From: Nitrospira sp. UBA6909 | GTDB taxonomy: Bacteria > Nitrospirota > Nitrospiria > Nitrospirales > Nitrospiraceae | DNA: 17,934 nucleotides | Assembly (NCBI GenBank): GCA_002451055.1 | Contig: DKBD01000269.1 | Coordinates: 5,213-23,146 of the forward strand | Direction: 5' to 3' | In this document: piece after piece, positions 6,988 to 14,469 of the stretch | Numbering within the stretch: the first letter of the stretch is position 1 | How the letters are laid out: the number at the start of each line of letters is the position of its first letter | The notes under the pieces: model-generated | The model's input: only the letters and a program-made list of their open reading frames with translations | What the model was told of the DNA's origin: nothing | Database searches by the model: none | Translations under genes and position numbers: made by a program

Positions 6988-8214
6988 ATGCCCAGTCCCT
7001 CGCTTCCATCTTCGCCGAAAACCTCCGCATTGCGCTTTGCGGTTGGTCTGTCTAAACGACCGGACACGCACAGCGCGGCCCGTGACCTCGCCGATGAGAT
7101 ACGATCCAAACTCGGCACCGCGCCGATCCATCTCGCGTGCCTCTTCTTCTCAGCGCACCATGCAGAACATGCCGGAATCTTGACGGAAATGATACGCAAG
7201 TCACTCCGTCCCGGGTTCCTCATCGGGTGCAGCGGTGAAGGAATCATTGCTGGAGCAGAAGAGCTGGAAACTGCTCCGGGAGTCACCCTCTGGGCGGCAT
7301 CATTGCCGGATGTAGCCATCGAGCCTATTCGCTTGACCTTCTCCCCGGTACAGGACCAATTTCGACTATATGACTGGCCTGAACCGAGCGCCGCCCATTC
7401 CTCGTTTCTCTTGCTCGCCGATCCTTTTACGACTCCTATGCAGGAAGCACTGAAGCTAATCGATGAACGTTATCCAGGTGCCATGGCAATCGGAGGGCTG
7501 GCAGGGGGAGGGCAGGACACCAGTGAGAATCGATTGATCTTACAAGACGAAGATCATTCGGATGGATTGGTGGGGGTTCGGCTGTCAGGACCCGTGGCGA
7601 TTCGTCCGATTATCTCCCAAGGGTGTCGGTTGGTCGGCGAGCGGCTCGTGGTCACCAGAGCCGAGCGCAATGTTATCCACGAGCTTGGCGGCGCCCCGGC
7701 GTTGGAGCGATTACAGGAGGTGTTCGAAGCGCTGCCGGAAGCGGAACGCCATCAGGCCCATCGCGCATTACACATCGGCATTGCGATCGACGAACATCGG
7801 GATAGCTTCGGGCCGGGGGATTTTCTGGTCCGCAATCTCGTCGGGGCCGACCAAGTGACCGGTTCAATCGCGGTCGGCGATATCGTGCAAGAAGGCCAAA
7901 CGGTCCAATTTCACCTGCGTAATGCGCAATCGGCCAGTGAGGAGTTGAAGAAGCTGCTGGCAGCCGATCGAGCCGCCCATCGCTGCGCTCCCCTTGGGGC
8001 GCTCATGTTCAGTTGCTGCGGCCGTGGGCGAGGGTTGTTTGGAAAACCCCATCACGACGCCGTGGCCATAGCGGATTGGTTGGGGGCCATCCCCATCGCG
8101 GGATTCTTTGCTCAAGGCGAGATTGGACCGGTCGGCGGCCGAAACTTCCTTCATAGTTATACGGCCAGCATGGCCATCTTTGATGAGCCCGATAACAGGG
8201 CGACGGGCAGATGA
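6988..8214 (+). CDS. Stand-alone FIST-domain (FIST_N/FIST_C) protein
   Basis: The 408-residue protein consists of the FIST N and C regions and nothing else. Visible hallmarks are 'GFLIGCSGEGIIAG' near 75-90, 'GAMAIGGLAGGG' near 165, and the C-terminal 'LMFSCCGRGRGLFG' followed by 'IPIAGFFAQGEIGPVGGRNFLHSYTASMAIF'. FIST domains are thought to be ligand sensors, often fused to signalling modules; this one has no kinase, cyclase or methyl-accepting domain and no membrane segment. Ligand proposals for the family include amino acids, but none is established for this protein. There is no clear Shine-Dalgarno before the ATG at 6988. Neighbours (small protein upstream, FKBP downstream) do not settle its role. 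Confidence 0.88.
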   Translation: MPSPSLPSSPKTSALRFAVGLSKRPDTHSAARDLADEIRSKLGTAPIHLACLFFSAHHAEHAGILTEMIRKSLRPGFLIGCSGEGIIAGAEELETAPGVTLWAASLPDVAIEPIRLTFSPVQDQFRLYDWPEPSAAHSSFLLLADPFTTPMQEALKLIDERYPGAMAIGGLAGGGQDTSENRLILQDEDHSDGLVGVRLSGPVAIRPIISQGCRLVGERLVVTRAERNVIHELGGAPALERLQEVFEALPEAERHQAHRALHIGIAIDEHRDSFGPGDFLVRNLVGADQVTGSIAVGDIVQEGQTVQFHLRNAQSASEELKKLLAADRAAHRCAPLGALMFSCCGRGRGLFGKPHHDAVAIADWLGAIPIAGFFAQGEIGPVGGRNFLHSYTASMAIFDEPDNRATGR

Positions 8215-8256
8215 TCGCAGGAAGCATCTCGGTCATGCAGGGATGGGAGGGTAGTG

Positions 8257-8700
8257 ATGAGACGAGCGTTCGCTCCAATCGCTGTGCTAGCACTGGTGCT
8301 CGTGTCGCCAATGGAAGGGGGGATTACTATGGCTGCTAATGAGAGGCATCACAATACTGCGGAAACGGTGACCGCGTCAGGACTCACATACGTCGACCTC
8401 ACGATTGGCGTCGGAGATGTTGCCGTGGCTGGGAAGACCGCGACCGTGCACTATACCGGCTGGCTGGAGAATGGACGGAAATTCGACAGCTCCGTCGATC
8501 GGGGTCAACCGTTTTCCTTCCCCCTGGGGGCTGGAAGGGTCATTAAGGGGTGGGATGAAGGTGTACAAGGCATGAAAATCGGCGGCAAGCGAAAGTTGAC
8601 GATTCCGCCAGACCTTGGTTATGGCGCACGCGGAGCCGGAGGAGTCATTCCACCGAACGCCACATTGATCTTTGACGTCGAGTTATTGGGAGTCAAGTAG
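8257..8700 (+). CDS. Exported FKBP-type peptidyl-prolyl cis-trans isomerase
   Basis: 147 residues with an N-terminal signal ([17 protein letters not shown], possible cleavage near residue 26-27) and one FKBP domain at about 58-147. The active-site set is present: Tyr66, Phe76 and Asp77 (KFDSS), the VIKGW at 95-99 with Trp99, Tyr122 (GYGARG) and Phe139 (IFDVELL). It should speed proline isomerisation during folding of exported proteins in the periplasm. GGGAGG six bases before the ATG at 8257 decides the start; a GTG one codon earlier (8254) is the alternative. It lacks the dimerisation domain of the larger FkpA or Mip proteins. Confidence 0.93.
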   Translation: MRRAFAPIAVLALVLVSPMEGGITMAANERHHNTAETVTASGLTYVDLTIGVGDVAVAGKTATVHYTGWLENGRKFDSSVDRGQPFSFPLGAGRVIKGWDEGVQGMKIGGKRKLTIPPDLGYGARGAGGVIPPNATLIFDVELLGVK

Positions 8701-8769
8701 TAGGGCTGAAGATCACGAGCAGATACATTCGATGTCATTTTCTGACTCAACCGGCCGCCGGCCCCTGGC

Positions 8770-9912
8770 ATGATACCGATGCGACAGACCCCGCTCATCG
8801 ACCAACATCGAGCCGCAGGCGCCAAGCTCGTCGATTTCGCCGGATGGGAAATGCCCATCCAGTACAGCGGTGTCGTGGATGAATATCAGACGGTGAGAAC
8901 CAAGGCCGGACTGTTCGACGTCAGCCACATGGGACGTATTGCCGTCACCGGTTCCTCGGCCGGAGAATTCCTTCAAGCGGTGACCACCAATGACGTGGCC
9001 GCACTCCGTCCCTGGCGCGCCCAGTATTCGATGGTCTGCAACCATCAGGGAGGGATCAAGGACGACGTTTTCCTCTATGGAATGGCCGATCCGAATGAGT
9101 ATCTTCTCTGTGTGAACGCGTCCAATCGAGAGAAGATTCTTTCGTGGTTGCTGGAACAGAGCCGCACTTTTCCCAATTGTCGGATCCATGATCGCTCAGC
9201 GGAAATGGCTCAGATCGCATTGCAGGGTCCCGCCACGCGAGAGATTGCGGCGACTCTTGGATCATCGACACTAGAGGGGCTCAAGCTCAGAGAGGCGACC
9301 ACGATCAATATCGGCGATGCTCACTGCATTGTTGCCAGAACCGGCTACACCGGCGAGTTCGGCTACGAGTTCTATGTGTCTGGGTCACCCGCAACTGTCT
9401 GGGACGCCCTGTTGGAAAGAGGCCGCCCGTTCGGAATCAAGCCGGCTGGGCTTGGAGCCCGCGACATTCTCAGGCTGGAAATGGGCTATCTCCTCTATGG
9501 CAACGATATCGATGAAGAAACGACGCCGCTCGAAGCCGGCGTCGAATGGGCCGTCAGTTTCACGAAGGGGGCTTTTATCGGCCGCGAGGCACTATCGTCT
9601 CAAAAACAAACGGGGCTACGGCGTCGACTTGTCGCCTTCGAGCTGTTAGAAAAAGGGGTCCCACGGCACGGGTTCAAGATTCTCGATGCCGGGTCCTGCA
9701 AGCCGATCGGAGAAGTGACCAGCGGGAATCTCTCTCCCATCCTGCAAAAGGGCATAGGACTGGGTTACGTGGACTCGGCCTCTGTCGATCCTGGAACATC
9801 GATCGCCATCGACATCAGAGGCAAGACGCTTCCGGCCACAGTCGTCAAGCCTCCTTTCTACAAAAAACCACTGAGGCGTGAGGGGTCAGGGGTGCCAAAC
9901 AATGGTGGGTGA
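8770..9912 (+). CDS. gcvT: Glycine cleavage system T protein (aminomethyltransferase)
   Basis: 380 residues, the usual length. Family motifs run in order: 'TPLIDQHRAAGAKLVDFAGWEMPIQY' at the N-terminus (residues 7-32), 'LFDVSHMG' (48-55), 'GGIKDDVFLY' (94-103) with the folate-contacting Asp pair, 'IALQGP' (149-154), 'TGYTGEFGYEFY' (191-202), and 'GLGARDILRLEMGYLLYGNDI' (227-247). The enzyme takes the aminomethyl group from the lipoylated H protein and with tetrahydrofolate gives methylene-tetrahydrofolate and ammonia. The gcvH and gcvP genes are not in this window, so its partners must lie elsewhere. There is no strong ribosome site before the ATG at 8770; an ATG three codons later is possible. 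The Nudix gene starts seven bases after the stop. Confidence 0.95.
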   Translation: MIPMRQTPLIDQHRAAGAKLVDFAGWEMPIQYSGVVDEYQTVRTKAGLFDVSHMGRIAVTGSSAGEFLQAVTTNDVAALRPWRAQYSMVCNHQGGIKDDVFLYGMADPNEYLLCVNASNREKILSWLLEQSRTFPNCRIHDRSAEMAQIALQGPATREIAATLGSSTLEGLKLREATTINIGDAHCIVARTGYTGEFGYEFYVSGSPATVWDALLERGRPFGIKPAGLGARDILRLEMGYLLYGNDIDEETTPLEAGVEWAVSFTKGAFIGREALSSQKQTGLRRRLVAFELLEKGVPRHGFKILDAGSCKPIGEVTSGNLSPILQKGIGLGYVDSASVDPGTSIAIDIRGKTLPATVVKPPFYKKPLRREGSGVPNNGG

Positions 9913-9918
9913 TCCGCT

Positions 9919-10434
9919 GTGACGAGAAACATCTATACCGGAAAAGTCGTGACCCTGAACATCGACAGCGTTCAGTTGCCAAACGGGGAAACGGTGGATC
10001 TCGAAACGATCCGTCACCCAGGTGCTGCCGCTGTTGTTCCGCTCAAGGAGGACGGCACCGTCATCTTGATTCGGCAATTCCGCCATGCGGCAGGGGGGTT
10101 CATCTATGAAATTCCCGCGGGGAAACTGCATCCCGGAGAAGATCCCCTGAGCTGCGCGTTGCGGGAATTGGAAGAAGAGGTCGGCTATCGGGCCTCGTCG
10201 TTCGAGCTCCTCTCCAGCATCTTCACGGCTCCGGGGTTTGCCGATGAAGTGATTCACCTGTACCAGGCGACAGGGCTGACGAAGGGGAGGCAGCAGTTGG
10301 ACCGAGACGAAGTGCTCGAGGTCATCGAGATGCCGCTGTCTGAGGCCGTGGCAAAAATCGAGGACGGGACAATTCGAGATGCGAAGACGATCATAGGCTT
10401 GCAGACCGTCCATATCAGAGCGCACCGGCAATAA
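9919..10434 (+). CDS. Nudix hydrolase, ADP-ribose pyrophosphatase type
   Basis: 171 residues. The Nudix box is perfect at residues 68-90: Gly68, Glu74, then REL-EEE-VGY with the REUxEExGU metal-binding core. Ahead of it 'VVPLKEDGTVILIRQFRHAAGGFIYEIPAGKL' is the signature of the ADP-sugar pyrophosphatase subgroup (NudF/ADPRase-like), which hydrolyses ADP-ribose to AMP and ribose 5-phosphate. The start is a GTG at 9919, seven bases after the gcvT stop; a GGTGGG sequence overlapping the gcvT end can serve as its ribosome site. It is probably co-transcribed with gcvT. The substrate specificity is inferred from the sequence subgroup only. Confidence 0.88.
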   Translation: MTRNIYTGKVVTLNIDSVQLPNGETVDLETIRHPGAAAVVPLKEDGTVILIRQFRHAAGGFIYEIPAGKLHPGEDPLSCALRELEEEVGYRASSFELLSSIFTAPGFADEVIHLYQATGLTKGRQQLDRDEVLEVIEMPLSEAVAKIEDGTIRDAKTIIGLQTVHIRAHRQ

Positions 10435-10439
10435 CACGA

Positions 10440-10478
10440 CTTGAGGGGGTTCCCACGTCCCGCGGAAACCCCCTCAAG
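10440..10478. terminator. Bidirectional hairpin terminator between converging genes
   Basis: A 14-base arm CTTGAGGGGGTTCC (10440-10453) pairs with GGAAACCCCCTCAAG (10464-10478), with a single bulged A and a 10-base loop. It starts six bases after the Nudix stop codon and lies 29 bases past the end of the converging Lys-rich gene, so it can end both transcripts. There is no long T-run on either side, so efficiency is uncertain. Confidence 0.65.
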
Positions 10479-10506
10479 CCAACTAGCCTCGCCGGTTGAA
10501 AAGAGC

Positions 10507-10713
10507 TTACTTGCCCTTCTCTTCCTTCTTCTTATCGGCATCGGCGAAGGTGTCGACCACGTGGCCCTTCTTCTCTTCCTTCTTCTTCTCTTCCCCGAAC
10601 ACCACTACCTGACCGCCCTTCTTCTCTTCCTTCTTCTTGTCCGCCGCGAACGAAGGAGCGGTGAAGGTCACTGCCACTGCCACTGCCATGACTGCCATCA
10701 ACATGCGCTTCAT
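10507..10713 (-). CDS. Tiny secreted Lys/Glu-rich repeat protein
   Basis: 68 residues. A clean Sec signal peptide (MKRMLMAVMAVAVAVTFTAPSFA, cleavage after AFA-type SFA at 23) is followed by about 45 residues made of three copies of a K-K-K-E-E-K module separated by short hydrophobic linkers (GGQVVVFGEE and GHVVDTFADA). The mature chain has no Cys, is highly charged and is probably unfolded or extended. GGGGG eight bases before the ATG at 10713 fixes the start; the frame extends upstream to 10830, but that extension lacks support. I do not know the family. A role as a periplasmic charged or binding peptide is only a guess. Confidence 0.7.
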   Translation of the reverse strand: MKRMLMAVMAVAVAVTFTAPSFAADKKKEEKKGGQVVVFGEEKKKEEKKGHVVDTFADADKKKEEKGK

Positions 10714-10742
10714 AACTGGTACCCCCTGAAAAATAGTTGGAT

Positions 10743-10771
10743 ATTTTACCTCTGTGCCGCTCATTCGGCAC
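10743..10771 (-). promoter_or_regulatory. Possible promoter with dyad for the Lys/Glu-rich gene
   Basis: On the minus strand GTGCCG (10771-10766), a 17-base spacer and TAAAAT (10748-10743) precede the start codon by 29 bases. The -10 matches at 5 of 6 and the -35 is weak. The -35 is one arm of a perfect inverted repeat, GTGCCG-N6-CGGCAC (10754-10771), which covers the spacer and could be an operator. Confidence 0.35.
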
Positions 10772-10830
10772 TCATGAGTTACTCTGAGCAAGCTCAATGC
10801 CGTTCTGGTTAATTTGGGAGATCCGGTCAT

Positions 10831-11090
10831 TTGCTTGTAGAATTCATAGGTTAAGAATTTCGTCTAATAAACAACCGAAGGGAATTCCCTGCAAGATCCT
10901 GTGGCGGATTGGCTAAACCAAAACTAAACTGCCTCAGCGCAGCGCTGAATTGGTGATTCGGGGGCTGGGATTCCTGGTCAAGTCCTTGCTGAAGACGTCG
11001 ATTGTGTGTTGACAACATCGGGGGATCTCGCGCCGGAAGCCGTGCTGGAAACATGCCCTGGCGTTACGACACTATCGCTAAAGAAGTCAG
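10831..11090. other. Gap upstream of fabI, no gene seen
   Basis: This spacer between the divergent Lys/Glu-rich gene and the fabI promoter holds only short, motif-free frames on both strands. A perfect TTGACA at 11009-11014 is not followed by a matching -10 at normal spacing. Confidence 0.45.
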
Positions 11091-11119
11091 TTCACACTCA
11101 TTGCAAATCATGGTATCTT
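11091..11119 (+). promoter_or_regulatory. Probable fabI promoter (TTCACA-17-TATCTT)
   Basis: TTCACA at 11091-11096 (5 of 6), a 17-base spacer and TATCTT at 11114-11119 (4 of 6). Transcription would begin near 11126, leaving a leader of about 110 bases before the fabI start. Confidence 0.4.
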
Positions 11120-11234
11120 TCGGTCCCGGCGTTCCTCATCGCTTGCGAAGCGTCATTCGAGTTTCGGCTCCCTTCACGCTTCATCTCTCCACGAGGCGCG
11201 TCGTATCGATTTGCCATCTGAAAAGGGGAACAGT

Positions 11235-12014
11235 ATGTTATTAGAAGGGAAAAAGGGTCTGGTCATCGGTGTGGCCAACAAGCACAGTATCGCCTGGGCC
11301 ATTGCTCAATCTGCGGCGAGTCAGGGCGCGCGACTCTTCTTCAATTATCAGAATGAACGGTTGAAGCAAAATGTCGAAGAACTTGCCGCCACGGTTCCTG
11401 GCGCCAAAGCGGTTGCCTGCGATGTGGCGAGCGATGTCGAGATCGATTCGTTGATGCAGCAGGTACAAAAGGAATTCGGGCAGCTTGATTTCCTCATCCA
11501 TTCCTTAGCTTTCGCGCCACGAGAGGAGCTCACAGGTCAGTTTGTGAACACCACGCGGCAGGGATTCGCGACGGCGCTCGACGTGAGTGCCTATTCTCTC
11601 GTGGCCGTGGCGCGCGCGGCGATGCCCTTGATGACCGAAGGGGGCTCCATCGTCACCCTCAGCTATCTCGGCGCGGAACGCGTGGTACCCCATTACAACG
11701 TGATGGGGGTGGCGAAGGCGGCGCTCGAATGCACCGTTCGATATCTGGCGTATGACCTTGGTCCGAAGAACATCCGCGTCAATGCCATCTCGGCTGGCCC
11801 GATCAAAACACTGGCTGCACGGGGAGTATCGGGGATTACGAAGATGGTCGATTTGCACAAAGAGTTCGCCCCCCTCCGCCGTCCGACTGAACAGGGTGAA
11901 GTCGGAGATACGGCCTTGTTCTTGGTCAGCCCCTTGGGCCGTGGAATTACCGGTGAAGTGATCTATGTGGATGGGGGATTCAATATTCTGGGCATGATGG
12001 CTCCGGGGGAATAG
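11235..12014 (+). CDS. fabI: Enoyl-[acyl-carrier-protein] reductase (NADH)
   Basis: 259 residues of the short-chain dehydrogenase type with the FabI-specific features: the nucleotide loop GVANKHSIAW (12-21), 'DFLIHSLAFAPR' (85-96), and the catalytic Tyr144, Tyr154 and Lys161 in the Y-x6-K pattern (YNVMGVAK), followed by 'IRVNAISAGPIKTLAARGV'. It reduces the trans-2 double bond of acyl-ACP, the last step of each fatty-acid elongation round, in the cytoplasm. The ATG at 11235 is preceded by AGGGGAA; a longer frame from 11211 adds only eight unsupported residues. It appears as a single-gene unit with its own promoter; no other fab gene is near. Confidence 0.95.
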   Translation: MLLEGKKGLVIGVANKHSIAWAIAQSAASQGARLFFNYQNERLKQNVEELAATVPGAKAVACDVASDVEIDSLMQQVQKEFGQLDFLIHSLAFAPREELTGQFVNTTRQGFATALDVSAYSLVAVARAAMPLMTEGGSIVTLSYLGAERVVPHYNVMGVAKAALECTVRYLAYDLGPKNIRVNAISAGPIKTLAARGVSGITKMVDLHKEFAPLRRPTEQGEVGDTALFLVSPLGRGITGEVIYVDGGFNILGMMAPGE

Positions 12015-12279
12015 CCGGCTCGGATCACCAGAAAACCGAATCACAGAGCAGATTTCGCCGGGTTTGGCATAGATGGGTTGCGTACCGGTCCGTGCATTCT
12101 CTCACCGCGACTCGTCTCATTTATACAACTAATGGCGAGCCGCTTCTCATCGAGACCTCCGTTTATCAACCGGTTCTATACTGGGAACTTCTTCTCTAAA
12201 CTGGCACCAGGCTTGCTGTAGGTAGCTGCTAGGTAAGACATTCGTGCCAATGACCTTTATCTTGCCCAAGGATGCCCGT

Positions 12280-12945
12280 ATGAACTCCATGAAGCTCACC
12301 ATGATGGTCGGTGTGGCTGCAGCCGCGATCTCTTTTCAGCCGATGCCCGTACGGGCGGAGAGTCCTGTGAAGGATCTCACAGACCGAGCGTTGCAGGAAT
12401 GTGAACAGGGGCGGTCGGTAGCAGATCGTGATGCCAGGCTCGCTCACTTTCGACAAGGGCAGGCACTGGGGGAGCAGGCGGTGGCAGCTGACGAGGGAAG
12501 CGCCGACGCGCACTTTGCGCTGTTTTGCAACCTCGGCGAGCAGCTTCGGCTCGACGGAGAATCGGTCACCTCGGTCTTCGGATTTCGCCGTATGATGAAC
12601 GAACTCGATCGGGCGCTCGAACTTGACCCAGGGCACATCGACGCACTCTCTGCCAAAGGGACCTTGCTGGTCAAGCTTCCCGGCATCTTGGGGGGTGACA
12701 TGGAAAAGGGAGAGCAGCTTCTGCAGCATGTCGTCACGAGGGCGCCGAAATCAGTGAATGCCAGGCTGGCGCTCGCCAGGGTTCGGTGCGAGCGAGGTTA
12801 TCATCAGGAAGCCATGATGCTGGCTTCCGATGCCCTGACGATTGCCAAGAAGCACAAGCGGACCACGTTTATCCCCGAGGCTCAAGCCGTTTTGCAGCAA
12901 GTTCACACCAAGGCTACTGCCGCAAGTTACAAACCGCGTTTCTGA
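12280..12945 (+). CDS. Exported tetratricopeptide-repeat protein
   Basis: 221 residues with a signal peptide (LTMMVGVAAAAISFQPMPVRA, cleavage near 27), then TPR-like helical pairs: 'GQALGEQAVAADEGSADAHFALFCNLGEQ', 'MNELDRALELDPGHIDALSAKGTLL', 'GEQLLQHVVTRAPKSVNARLALARV'. The 'FGFRRMMNELDRALELDPGH' and 'LPGILGGD' blocks are typical of a family of periplasmic TPR proteins found with outer-membrane functions; the partner here is unknown. AAGGA seven bases before the ATG at 12280 sets the start; a GTG at 12244 would extend it by 12 residues. It converges on arfB, and a weak CGCGGG/CCCGCG pair (12980-12985 and 13013-13018) lies between the two. Confidence 0.8.
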   Translation: MNSMKLTMMVGVAAAAISFQPMPVRAESPVKDLTDRALQECEQGRSVADRDARLAHFRQGQALGEQAVAADEGSADAHFALFCNLGEQLRLDGESVTSVFGFRRMMNELDRALELDPGHIDALSAKGTLLVKLPGILGGDMEKGEQLLQHVVTRAPKSVNARLALARVRCERGYHQEAMMLASDALTIAKKHKRTTFIPEAQAVLQQVHTKATAASYKPRF

Positions 12946-13066
12946 CCAGGCGGTCCTCGTTCGTGGGGTATTCTGAATTCGCGGGAAATGCCCTGTTTCA
13001 GTCTGCAATCAGCCCGCGGGAGCGACAAGCGTGGAGTCAGGCTTCATCAGAGATATTGCGATGGTG

Positions 13067-13477
13067 TCAGTCTAGCGTTCCCCGCAACGCCTTCAACCGT
13101 CCCTGCCGCTTCTTTCTGCCAATCCGTCGCTCTTGGGAGCTCTTGGTCGGGGTGGTCGGCTTTCGCTTCTTCCGTGGAATCGCCACACTCTGAATCAACA
13201 TCCGTAATCGGTCCAACGCCGCCTCCCGGTTCCTCTCTTGCGTCCTGTGTTGCTGGGCCTTGATCGTGATCACGCCCTCTTCGGAAATCCGGTGATCCCG
13301 AAGCTTCAACAGCTCCTGCTTGTAGAACGGCGGCAGTGATGAGGTTCTGATATCGAATCGCAGATGGATCGCGGTCGAGACCTTGTTCACGTTCTGCCCG
13401 CCGGCCCCCTGCGCTCGCACCGCACGGATTTCAATGTCTGAATCTGGAATGGCTATATGGGGTGTGATGCGCAGCAT
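13067..13477 (-). CDS. arfB: Alternative ribosome-rescue factor / peptidyl-tRNA hydrolase ArfB
   Basis: 136 residues. The N-terminal release-factor domain has the catalytic GGQ at residues 26-28 in the context RAQGAGGQNVNKVSTA, and it lacks the codon-recognition domains of RF1/RF2. The C-terminal tail (about 100-136) is strongly basic (RKKRK...RRIGRKKRQGR), as in ArfB (YaeJ), where it enters the empty mRNA channel of stalled ribosomes. The enzyme releases the peptide from ribosomes stuck on mRNA without a stop codon. No clear Shine-Dalgarno before the ATG at 13477. It may follow the 74-residue gene on one transcript (97-base gap). Confidence 0.92.
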   Translation of the reverse strand: MLRITPHIAIPDSDIEIRAVRAQGAGGQNVNKVSTAIHLRFDIRTSSLPPFYKQELLKLRDHRISEEGVITIKAQQHRTQERNREAALDRLRMLIQSVAIPRKKRKPTTPTKSSQERRIGRKKRQGRLKALRGTLD

Positions 13478-13574
13478 GTAGGATAGCTAGCACAATGGCC
13501 AGGAGAGCGCAACGCTAGGATGAGATTATGTGCAGTTCTTCATCGATAATAGAACTGAGTGCCACAAGAACGTG

Positions 13575-13799
13575 TTACTGCAGTTCTGGGAGGCGGTCAA
13601 TGATGCGGAGACGGAGATCGTTTCCGAGTTGGATCTGAACCATCTTGGTCGAGAGGTTCTCGCGGATTTGTCGAACTTCCTGAGTCGTGAATTCCAATTG
13701 CCCCCCGCATCGTTCGACCAGGTGATAGATGAGTAGCGAGGTCAAGTAGTGCACTTCTTCGTCACTGGCATGGTCGCTCAGATTAATGATTTGAGGCAT
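13575..13799 (-). CDS. Small helical protein of unknown function
   Basis: 74 residues, not recognised. It reads as a plausible compact helical domain (DEEVHYLTSLLIYHLVERCGG..FTTQEVRQIRENLSTKMVQIQ). Third codon positions are mostly G/C, as in the neighbouring real genes. An open plus-strand frame (13530-13736) covers the same bases but has no ribosome site and weaker codon use. The minus frame is open far upstream to 14180, but that extension is Ser/Arg/His-rich and looks like shadow. An AAGGG lies 11 bases before the ATG at 13799. It sits upstream of arfB. Confidence 0.6.
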   Translation of the reverse strand: MPQIINLSDHASDEEVHYLTSLLIYHLVERCGGQLEFTTQEVRQIRENLSTKMVQIQLGNDLRLRIIDRLPELQ

Positions 13800-14469
13800 G
13801 GCGGCAGTTACCCTTGATTTGCGATCTCCACTTATCGCTGAGCCGCCTGCTTTTTCACAATGCCCCAAACGTAGGGGGCTACGCAATGAAACGCACGTGC
13901 CTGTCACAGCTTGCCAGACAGTGACCGCCGGAGCTCGGTCGTGATGGTGAGAGAAATGGGGGTTATATATGGCACAGGAGCCGGTGCAAGTTTCCCTGAC
14001 GGTAGCCCAAGTTCGAGACAGCTCTGAACCAGGGCACAGGGCGTCTTCGACGTTCCGTTTTTCCTGGCGGTGACTGATACATTTGCTTGGAGTCAGGCGC
14101 ACAACGATTTGTGTGGCCGGTGGGGATTGGCATCCATTGGCCGTGCTTCGAGCATGGCTCGGGCCTCGTCGAGCTTCCAACTCCCCCTCACTCCTCGCCC
14201 AGCTTCCTCAATCGTCGATCCAGCGAGAAGCGAGTCAGGCCAACAGGTGATCAAATAATTCGGTACGGATGTCGCGAGTGTGTACCTGCGCTTCACGACA
14301 ACGATGCTGCTTGTGGCTGACTCGCTATGGGGCACGCTGACCTATGATCGGTGAAAAGAGTTGGTGGAACGTAAGCGGTAGCATACCGCCTATTGATCCA
14401 GGTGTTCATTGCCGACCAGCACGGCCCAAGACAAGCGGGGGCCAACGAAAATACCAATGGCCCGCTCCA
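13800..14469. other. About 670 bases without a convincing gene
   Basis: Short frames exist on both strands (for example 14070-14258 and 14093-14335) but have no ribosome site, no domain pattern and unusual composition. I see no tRNA, no tandem repeats and no insertion-sequence ends. One hairpin (14375-14389) is described separately. The stretch may hold decayed genes or an undetected RNA. Confidence 0.5.
14375..14389 (-). terminator. Possible hairpin after the Slp-type gene
   Basis: GCGGTA-GCA-TACCGC is a perfect six-base stem with a three-base loop, 80 bases beyond the 3' end of the minus-strand lipoprotein frame. Only a weak T-rich sequence follows on the minus strand, so the terminator reading is tentative. 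Confidence 0.25.

Noticed and set aside
11009..11014. Perfect TTGACA as a fabI promoter
   Set aside because: No acceptable -10 lies 16-18 bases downstream; the TTCACA/TATCTT pair at 11091 fits better.
13530..13736. A 68-codon plus-strand frame that reads like a protein
   Set aside because: It lies antisense to the 74-residue minus-strand frame, which has better G/C third positions and a possible ribosome site; two real genes on the same bases is unlikely.
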